NCBI GenBank assembly: GCA_028291485.1
Contig: JAQGHZ010000138.1
Span: 1 to 10,907 of the forward strand
Reading direction: 5' to 3'
Source: Rubritepida sp.
Lineage (GTDB): Bacteria > Pseudomonadota > Alphaproteobacteria > Acetobacterales > Acetobacteraceae
DNA length: 10,907 bases
The position numbers were made by a program, and so were the translations under genes. The notes under the pieces are model-generated. The model worked only from the letters and a program-made list of their open reading frames with translations, was not told the origin of the DNA and ran no database searches. Shown in pieces: positions 5,859 through 10,907 of the stretch (its first letter is position 1; the number at the start of each line of letters is the position of its first letter).

Positions 5859-6455
5859 ATGACCCGCCTGCCCCTCGCTCTTCTTTTGATGACCGCGCTG
5901 CCGGCCGCCGCACAGGCCCCACGGGCGGGCCAGCCGCCGGCCCGCGCCCCCAGCGCCCCCGCCTCCAACGCGCCCACGCCGGCCGCCCGGACCGTTCCGG
6001 ATCGCACCTCCCAGGCCTATGGCGACTGGGTCGTGCGCTGCGAGAATCGCCTCGCGGAGGGGGCGGCCCCGGCAGCCCGAACCTGCGAGATGGCGCAGGG
6101 CGTGCAGAACCAGGCGCAGCAGCCGGTGGCCCAGATCGCGGTCGGCCGCCCGACGCGGGATCAGCCGTGGCGGCTGGTGGTGGCCGTGCCGGTCAATATC
6201 CTGGCCGCCGCGCCGGCCCGGCTGATGGCCGAGGATCAGGGCCCGCCGGTGCCGCTCCAGCTTCGCATCTGCGTGCCAACGAGTTGCATGCTGGAGCTGG
6301 AGCTGAACGAGCCGCTGCTGCGGCAGCTTCGCTCCCGCGACAATGGGGTGGGCCGGGTCGAGTACAAGCTGGCGAACGAGGCGGAGATGGCGATTCCCCT
6401 CTCCTTCCGCGGCTTTGCAGCGGCCTTCGAGGCCTTGCAGCGCGAGCCGGGGTAG
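5859..6455 (+). CDS. IalB-family periplasmic protein
   Basis: A 198-residue exported protein of the invasion-associated locus B family, a name from Bartonella; in free-living alphaproteobacteria the role is unknown. A signal peptide with a leucine-rich core and a likely cleavage after AAAQA (residues 16-20) is followed by a Pro/Ala-rich linker (21-45) and the IalB domain. This starts at YGDWVVRCE and carries the four typical Cys (C61, C76, C138, C143), which would form disulfides in the periplasm; RICVPTSC is the conserved second pair. Of two ATGs (5850, 5859) I chose the second because AGGA (5847-5850) is eight bases before it. The long Pro/Ala linker is somewhat unusual and may span a cell-wall layer. 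No clear terminator follows. Confidence 0.92.
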   Translation: MTRLPLALLLMTALPAAAQAPRAGQPPARAPSAPASNAPTPAARTVPDRTSQAYGDWVVRCENRLAEGAAPAARTCEMAQGVQNQAQQPVAQIAVGRPTRDQPWRLVVAVPVNILAAAPARLMAEDQGPPVPLQLRICVPTSCMLELELNEPLLRQLRSRDNGVGRVEYKLANEAEMAIPLSFRGFAAAFEALQREPG

Positions 6456-6594
6456 GTTCCGCTTTTCGAGGCAGGGAAGTCCCTCTCCGGGCGCCGCCGC
6501 CCCTCCGCCGGATGGCAGGGGATCGGCGATAAAATCCTCCCACCCTGCCCTCTCCGAGTTGACCGCCCCTCCGCCAACCGCGACTCTGCCGCCG

Positions 6595-7524
6595 ATGCCC
6601 GGGAAATCGTTGGAGTTCCGCCACCTCGAAGCCTTCCGCGCCATCATGCGGAGCGGGACCGCCACGGGGGCGGGCGCCATGCTGGGCGTCTCCCAGCCGG
6701 CCGTGAGCCGGCTCCTCTCCCAGACCGAGGTGCTGGTCGGCTTCCCCCTCTTCGAGCGCCTGCACGGCCGTCTGGTCCCGACCGTGACGGCGCAGGCGCT
6801 CTACGAGGAGACGGAGCGCATCTTCACCGGCATCGAGGAGATCGCCGCCCTCACCGAGCGGCTGCGCATCCAGTCGCCGCGGCGCGTCGTCATCGCCTCC
6901 CTGCCGACCATGACCCTCTCCGTCCTGCCCGGCGCCGTCATGGCCTGGCGCAAGGCCGGGCGGCGCGAGACGCTCTCGATCCATTCGCGCACGGCGGGCG
7001 GCGTGCTCGGGCTGGTGGCCTCGCGCCAGGCCGATATCGGGATCGCGGTCGGCGTGCCGGCCATCCCGGGCGTGCGCTCCACGCCGCTGGCCCGCACCCG
7101 GGCCTGGTGCGTCATGGCGCCGGGGCATGGGCTGGCCGCCAGATCGGTGGTGCGGGCGGTGGATCTGGACGGGCAGTCCTTCATCGCGCTCTCCCGCGAG
7201 GAGGGCCGGCAGGCGCTGATCGACGAGGCGCTCCGCGGCAGCGGGGCCCGTGTCGTGGAGACGGTGGAATGCCGGATGACGGCGGGCGCGGTGGGCATGG
7301 TGGCGGCCGGCGTGGGCGTCACCATCGCCGACGCCTTCTCCATCTCGGTCTATCTGGAGCGCGGCCTTGTGCTGCGGCCCTTCGAACCCGCGGTGACCTT
7401 CGAATACCGCCTGATCTGGCCCGAGGAGATGCGCGACAACTTCGGCCGCGCGGCCCTGGCGCAGGCCATCCGCCACGAGGCGCGCCGCGTGCTGGAGCGG
7501 GTGGCGGCGGCCGCCGCCCCATAA
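6595..7524 (+). CDS. LysR-family regulator of the oxidase operon
   Basis: A 309-residue LysR-type regulator. The winged helix-turn-helix occupies residues 8-66, with GTATGAGAMLGVSQPAVSRLL in the recognition region and FPLFERLHGRLVPT completing the wing. The effector-binding domain runs from about 96 to 300, including LGLVASRQADIGIAVG (138-153). The sequence style resembles NocR/OccR-type regulators of opine and amino-acid catabolism, which fits the oxidoreductases downstream; this is a resemblance, not proof. The ATG at 6595 is where family similarity begins, but no Shine-Dalgarno precedes it; an in-frame TTG at 6610 is an alternative. GATAAAAT at 6529-6535 could supply a -10. Unusually it reads in the same direction as its likely targets instead of divergently. 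Confidence 0.93.
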   Translation: MPGKSLEFRHLEAFRAIMRSGTATGAGAMLGVSQPAVSRLLSQTEVLVGFPLFERLHGRLVPTVTAQALYEETERIFTGIEEIAALTERLRIQSPRRVVIASLPTMTLSVLPGAVMAWRKAGRRETLSIHSRTAGGVLGLVASRQADIGIAVGVPAIPGVRSTPLARTRAWCVMAPGHGLAARSVVRAVDLDGQSFIALSREEGRQALIDEALRGSGARVVETVECRMTAGAVGMVAAGVGVTIADAFSISVYLERGLVLRPFEPAVTFEYRLIWPEEMRDNFGRAALAQAIRHEARRVLERVAAAAAP

Positions 7525-7540
7525 CCGGCGGGGCGGCCCG

Positions 7541-7555
7541 ATAACGCATTGGTAT
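7541..7555 (+). promoter_or_regulatory. LysR-type T-N11-A box before the operon
   Basis: ATAACGCATTGGTAT has dyad symmetry (ATAnC-N5-GnTAT) and satisfies the LysR-type T-N11-A rule. It resembles the ATAA-N7-TTAT sites described for opine regulators. It is the only A/T-rich spot in the 71-base gap between the regulator gene and the first oxidoreductase, and it runs into GTATATGG, a possible -10 for a promoter lacking a -35. Assignment to the neighbouring LysR protein is inferred. Confidence 0.5.
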
Positions 7556-7595
7556 ATGGCGCGCCGGGCCGGCGGCGTGCGAGCGTGACGCCTGC

Positions 7596-8915
7596 ATGAC
7601 AGACCCCTTCGCCCCCGGCTTCGTCGAGCGCCCCTATTGGTGGGACGCCGCCCCGCCCACCATCGACACGGCGCCGCCCCTGCCGGACGAGATCGAGGTC
7701 GCCATCATCGGCGGCGGCATCGCCGGGCTTTCGACCGCGCTGGAGCTCGGCCGCAACGGCGTGAAGAGCCTGGTGCTGGATCGCGAGATGATCGGCTGGG
7801 GCGCCTCCTCGCGGAACGGCGGCGCGCTGGCCGGTGCGGGCAGCCTCGGCAAGGTCCGCCCGGACCTCGCCGACGTGCTGGGCAAGAAATTCCTCCAGGA
7901 GCTCTCCGAGGAGAGCGAGGGCGCCTTCGAGAGCTTCGAGGCCCTGGTGGCGCGCGAGGGGCTGGACTGCGACTTCGTCCGCTGCGGCCGCTTCGTCGGC
8001 GCCCACGCGCCCAAGGCCATGGACGCGCTGAAGCGCCGCGCGGAGCTGATCAACGCCGCGGCCGGCGAGCAGGCCTTCATCATCCCGAAGAATCGCGTCG
8101 CCGAGGAGATCGCGACCGACCGCTTCGCGGGCGGCATGGTGCTGCACCGCGCGGGCTCGCTGCATCCGGCGAAATATGTCCGCTCGCTCGGTCAGGCCGC
8201 CGAACGCAACGGCGCGATCCTCGCCGGCGGGACCGAGGTGCGCGGCTACCGGCGCCAGGCCGACGGCAGCTTCGTGGTCGACACCAGCCGGGGCGTCGTC
8301 CGGGCGCGCCATGTGATGGCCGCGACCAACGGCTATACCGGCAAGGCCACGCCCTGGCACCGCCGCCGCCTCATTCCCGTGGCGAGCTACATGATCGCGA
8401 CCGAGGAGATCGGCGAGGAGCGCGTGCGCAAGGCGTTGCCGAAGCTGCGCGTCTATGGCGACACCAAGAAGGTCCTCTACTATTTCCGCCCTTCGCCGGA
8501 CTACCGCCGCATCCTCTTCGGCGGCCGCGCGAGCTTCGTCGATGCCGACACGAAGCGCTCCGGCGCGACCCTCTATCGCTTCCTTACGGACCTCCTCCCG
8601 GAGTTCGAGGGAACCAAGGTCACGCACAGCTGGAAGGGCAATGTCGCCTTCGCCTTCGACATGATGCCGCATGTCGGCGTCGAGGACGGCGTGCACTACG
8701 CCATGGCCTGCAACGGCAGTGGGGTCACGACCATGACGCATCTCGGCACGGTCGTGGCGCAGCAGATCCTGGGCGGCAGCAACAGCATTTCCGCTTTCGC
8801 CCGCCTGCCCTTCCCGACCAAGCCTTTCTACAACGGCAATCCCTGGTTCCTTCCCATCGTCGGCACGGCCTATCAGCTGCGCGACCGGCTCGATGGCTGG
8901 CGGCTGCGGAACTAG
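7596..8915 (+). CDS. PuuB-like FAD-dependent oxidoreductase
   Basis: A 439-residue flavoenzyme of the DAO superfamily, of the subgroup with PuuB (gamma-glutamylputrescine oxidase). It would oxidise a C-N bond of an amine or amino acid. The N-terminal PYWWDAAPP leader is typical of the subgroup. The dinucleotide-binding motif IIGGGIAGLS lies at 37-46, the acidic residue of the second strand at about 62 (VLDRE), and the FAD loop GWGASSRNGG at 67-76. The C-terminal FAD segment MMPHVGVEDGVHYAMACNG is at 356-374, followed by GSGVTTMTHLG. No signal peptide, so cytoplasmic. The ATG is placed by family start; ribosome-site match is poor. It is followed nine bases later by the M24 gene. The substrate is not determined; sarcosine-, glutamylputrescine- or opine-type compounds are all possible. 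Confidence 0.92.
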   Translation: MTDPFAPGFVERPYWWDAAPPTIDTAPPLPDEIEVAIIGGGIAGLSTALELGRNGVKSLVLDREMIGWGASSRNGGALAGAGSLGKVRPDLADVLGKKFLQELSEESEGAFESFEALVAREGLDCDFVRCGRFVGAHAPKAMDALKRRAELINAAAGEQAFIIPKNRVAEEIATDRFAGGMVLHRAGSLHPAKYVRSLGQAAERNGAILAGGTEVRGYRRQADGSFVVDTSRGVVRARHVMAATNGYTGKATPWHRRRLIPVASYMIATEEIGEERVRKALPKLRVYGDTKKVLYYFRPSPDYRRILFGGRASFVDADTKRSGATLYRFLTDLLPEFEGTKVTHSWKGNVAFAFDMMPHVGVEDGVHYAMACNGSGVTTMTHLGTVVAQQILGGSNSISAFARLPFPTKPFYNGNPWFLPIVGTAYQLRDRLDGWRLRN

Positions 8916-8924
8916 GCGACGATC

Positions 8925-10061
8925 ATGGGCCAGCACCCCTACTTCACCCGCGCCGAGTATGACGGCCGCCTCGCGCGGCTGAAGGCGCGGATGCGCGCCG
9001 CGAAGGTCGACGCCGCGCTCTTCGACGAGATCGAGGCGATGATCTGGGTGACGGGCTTCGGCAGCTCGGCCAACCGCTGGCGCTGCGCCGTGATCCCGAT
9101 GGAGGCCGAGCCCTTCTTCCTGATCCGCGCGCTCGATGCCGGCATCTGCCGCGACCGCAGCTGGATCGAGGACGTGCCGACCTATCGCGACTGGGAGGAC
9201 CCGATCCCCGTCCTCGCCGCGAAGCTCGCGGAACGCGGGCTGGCGGAGGCCCGCATCGGTCTCGATTTCGAGAGCTACGGCATGTCGGTCGGCCGCTTTG
9301 CCGCGATGCGCGCGGCGCTGCCGAAAGCCGAGTTCGTGGACCTCGGCCCGGTGATCGCGGAACTGCGCCTCATCAAGTCGCCGGCCGAGATCGAGCTGCT
9401 GCGCCGCGCCGCCGCCATCGCCGACCAGGCGACGGTGGACGCCGCCGCCGTCTGCGTGGTGGGCGGCTACCAGCGCGATGCCTCCAAGCGCGCGCAGATG
9501 ACCTTCGTGGAGATGGGCGGCGACCCCTACCGCCCCGGCCCGATCACCGCCGGCCGCGGCTGGAACTTTCTCCACGCGCCCTCCGGCGACGAGCCGCTGG
9601 AGAAGGGCGACGTGGTCCATATCGAGCTCACGCCGCGCATCCACGGCTACAGCTCGCGGATCATGCGCAACGTCGTGCTCGGCCCGCCGGAGCCCGAGCG
9701 CCAGCGCGCCATGGACATCCTGATCGAGTTGCAGGACCGCCAGATCGCGGCGATGAAGCCGCGCGCCATCGCCTCCGACATCGACGCCATCCTGCGGCAG
9801 GGCGTGATCGAATCCGGTCTGCGCGACAGCTACGACAACATCACCGGCTACACGCTCGGCCTCTACGGCGATGCCGGCCCGCGCACCAGCGACTTCACCC
9901 GCATCCTGCATCCCCAGGCGCATTGGCCGATGGAGGCAGGCATGGTCTTCCACATCTATGCCTCGGCCGGAGGTGCCGCGATCAGCGAGAGCGTGCTGGT
10001 CACCGAGACCGGGTCCGAACGCCTCACGCGCCTGCCGCGCGGCTTCATCCTGAACGCGTGA
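8925..10061 (+). CDS. M24 protein lacking metal ligands, creatinase-like
   Basis: A 378-residue protein with the two-domain creatinase/aminopeptidase P fold: N-terminal domain about 8-150 and C-terminal 'pita-bread' M24 domain about 155-375, announced by ELRLIKSPAEIELLRRA. Catalytic metallopeptidases need Asp, Asp, His, Glu, Glu; by alignment to the usual motifs these are E234, R245, Y309, Y345 and S354, so none is conserved and the dinuclear metal site should be absent. Metal-free members such as creatinase hydrolyse small C-N substrates instead. H217 in FLHAPSG is near the position of the catalytic His of creatinase, but the Glu expected at the T of the GYxSDxTR motif is M247, so creatine itself is doubtful. 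Setting between two FAD amine oxidoreductases supports a hydrolase of a small amide, amidine or cyclic amine. The stop overlaps the next start by one base. Confidence 0.85.
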   Translation: MGQHPYFTRAEYDGRLARLKARMRAAKVDAALFDEIEAMIWVTGFGSSANRWRCAVIPMEAEPFFLIRALDAGICRDRSWIEDVPTYRDWEDPIPVLAAKLAERGLAEARIGLDFESYGMSVGRFAAMRAALPKAEFVDLGPVIAELRLIKSPAEIELLRRAAAIADQATVDAAAVCVVGGYQRDASKRAQMTFVEMGGDPYRPGPITAGRGWNFLHAPSGDEPLEKGDVVHIELTPRIHGYSSRIMRNVVLGPPEPERQRAMDILIELQDRQIAAMKPRAIASDIDAILRQGVIESGLRDSYDNITGYTLGLYGDAGPRTSDFTRILHPQAHWPMEAGMVFHIYASAGGAAISESVLVTETGSERLTRLPRGFILNA

Positions 10062-10907
10062 TGGCGGGGCGCATCATCGTCCTGGGCGCAGGCGTTGCCG
10101 GGCTGGCGACGGCGCTGCCCCTGGCCCGCGCCGGCCGCGCCGTGACGGTGATCGACCCGCTGCCGCCGGCCGGCGGCAGCTCCTTCGGCAATGCGGGGCT
10201 GCTGAGCCCGGACACCTCCATCCCCGTCGCGCTGCCGGGCATGCTGCGCAAGGTGCCGGGCTGGCTGACCGATCCGCTCGGCCCGTTGGTGATCCGCCCC
10301 TCCTACCTGCCGCGCGCCATGCCCTGGCTGCTGCGCTGGATCCGCGCCGGACGGATGGACCGCGTGCTGGCGATCTCCGACGCCATGCGGGCGCTGCACG
10401 TCTCCACCTTCGACGCCTGGCGCGACCTGCTCGGCGCCGGCGGCTTCGCCGAGTTCGTGCGGCAATCCGGCCAGGTGCAGGTCTGGGACCAGGCCGAGGA
10501 GACGCCCGCCGCCGCGATGGAGCGCCAGTTGCGCGACCGCCAGGGCATCCCGACCCAGGTGCTGGGCGCCGACGATCTCAGGCAGATGTTTCCCGGCATC
10601 GCCCGCCACGTCTCGCGCGGCGTGCTGATCCCGGGCAACGGCAACACGGTGAATCCGGGCCGCATGGTGCAGCGGCTGGGCGAGCTGTTCCTCGCCGAGG
10701 GCGGACAGATCCTGGCCGAGCGCGCGCTCAAGCTCATCCCGCGCGAGGGCGGAAGCTGGATGGTGATGACCAACATCGCCAACCACGAGACCGACACCCT
10801 CGTCGTCGCCGGCGGGGCGTGGTCGCGCTCCCTGCTCGATCCGCTCGGGATCCGCATCCCGCTGGAGACCGAGCGCGGCTACCATCTCTTCCTGCCCGAC
10901 GCGAATG
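10061..10907 (+). CDS. DadA-like FAD dehydrogenase, cut by window end
   Basis: The first 282 codons of a D-amino-acid dehydrogenase-like flavoprotein (DAO superfamily, DadA type), continuing past the window edge; the family is about 410-430 residues. The start ATG shares its A with the TGA of the M24 gene (TGATG), showing coupled translation; a GTG three bases earlier is an alternative. Seen features: FAD motif IIVLGAGVAGLATALPLA at 5-22, the SFGNAGLLSP loop (about 41-50), the DadA-type membrane-facing stretch with VPGWLTDPLGPLVIRP (about 65-80) and YLPRAMPWLLRW, and LVVAGGAWSRSLLDPLG with ERGYHLF near the cut end. DadA enzymes oxidise D-amino acids and pass electrons to the respiratory chain. 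Because both flavoproteins belong to one superfamily but different subgroups, they probably act on successive intermediates. Confidence 0.9.
   Translation, partial: MAGRIIVLGAGVAGLATALPLARAGRAVTVIDPLPPAGGSSFGNAGLLSPDTSIPVALPGMLRKVPGWLTDPLGPLVIRPSYLPRAMPWLLRWIRAGRMDRVLAISDAMRALHVSTFDAWRDLLGAGGFAEFVRQSGQVQVWDQAEETPAAAMERQLRDRQGIPTQVLGADDLRQMFPGIARHVSRGVLIPGNGNTVNPGRMVQRLGELFLAEGGQILAERALKLIPREGGSWMVMTNIANHETDTLVVAGGAWSRSLLDPLGIRIPLETERGYHLFLPDAN

Noticed and set aside
4808..6007. 399-codon minus-strand frame opposite the SapC gene
   Set aside because: Antisense shadow of SapC; it would also run across the SapC and IalB starts and has no recognisable domain.
6514..6549. GGCAGGG/CCCTGCC inverted repeat before the LysR gene
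   Set aside because: The 22-base loop and lack of a U tract make a terminator or operator unconvincing.
6193..7476. 427-codon minus-strand frame opposite the IalB end and LysR gene
   Set aside because: Low-complexity mirror of two well-identified plus-strand genes.
7350..9953. 867-codon open frame on the minus strand opposite the oxidoreductase and M24 genes
   Set aside because: The plus-strand frames encode two recognisable enzymes with full motifs; the antisense frame is rich in Ala, Gly, Arg, His and Asp with no motif, as expected from the mirror of GC3-biased codons.

Overview
The window is GC-rich bacterial DNA. Its gene content (IalB-family and SapC-family proteins, an RpiR regulator, a LysR-headed amine or amino-acid oxidation operon) and strong G/C third-position bias suggest an alphaproteobacterium, most plausibly a Roseomonas-like member of the Acetobacteraceae. 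The genus is an inference from gene style, not from a marker gene.

Layout. Bases 1-447 end in the 3' part of a tRNA-Glu(CTC) whose 5' half is absent, the usual scar at the far end of an element integrated in a tRNA gene. If so, the element lies to the left and resident chromosome to the right. This left part is sparsely coding but rich in inverted repeats. On the minus strand at 803-877 is a 24-codon ORF missed by length cutoffs, with a Shine-Dalgarno almost fully complementary to the 16S rRNA tail and a terminator-like hairpin behind it. Then come a small lipoprotein gene (1093-1527, +), a poorly coding stretch, a possible 45-residue ORF (1822-1959, +) and, convergent with it, an RpiR/SIS regulator (1956-2840, -).

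The middle holds a two-gene minus-strand operon: a COG4280-like membrane protein with two ExxE-bearing repeats (3989-4741), translationally coupled to a PAP2 phosphatase (3075-3992). Its promoter region has two 14-bp inverted repeats exactly 30 bp apart, overlapping the predicted -10 and -35. Reading right from there are a SapC-family gene (5048-5815) and an IalB-family periplasmic protein gene (5859-6455).

The right third is a plus-strand catabolic cluster: LysR regulator (6595-7524), PuuB-like FAD oxidoreductase (7596-8915), an M24 'pita-bread' protein with all five metal ligands replaced (8925-10061), and a DadA-like FAD dehydrogenase cut by the window end (10061 onward). A T-N11-A LysR-type box lies in front of the first oxidoreductase. 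Two FAD amine/amino-acid oxidoreductases flanking a creatinase-type hydrolase imply a C-N cleaving pathway (hydrolysis plus oxidative deamination or demethylation) whose substrate cannot be read from the sequence. No CRISPR array, insertion sequence, rRNA or complete tRNA was seen.
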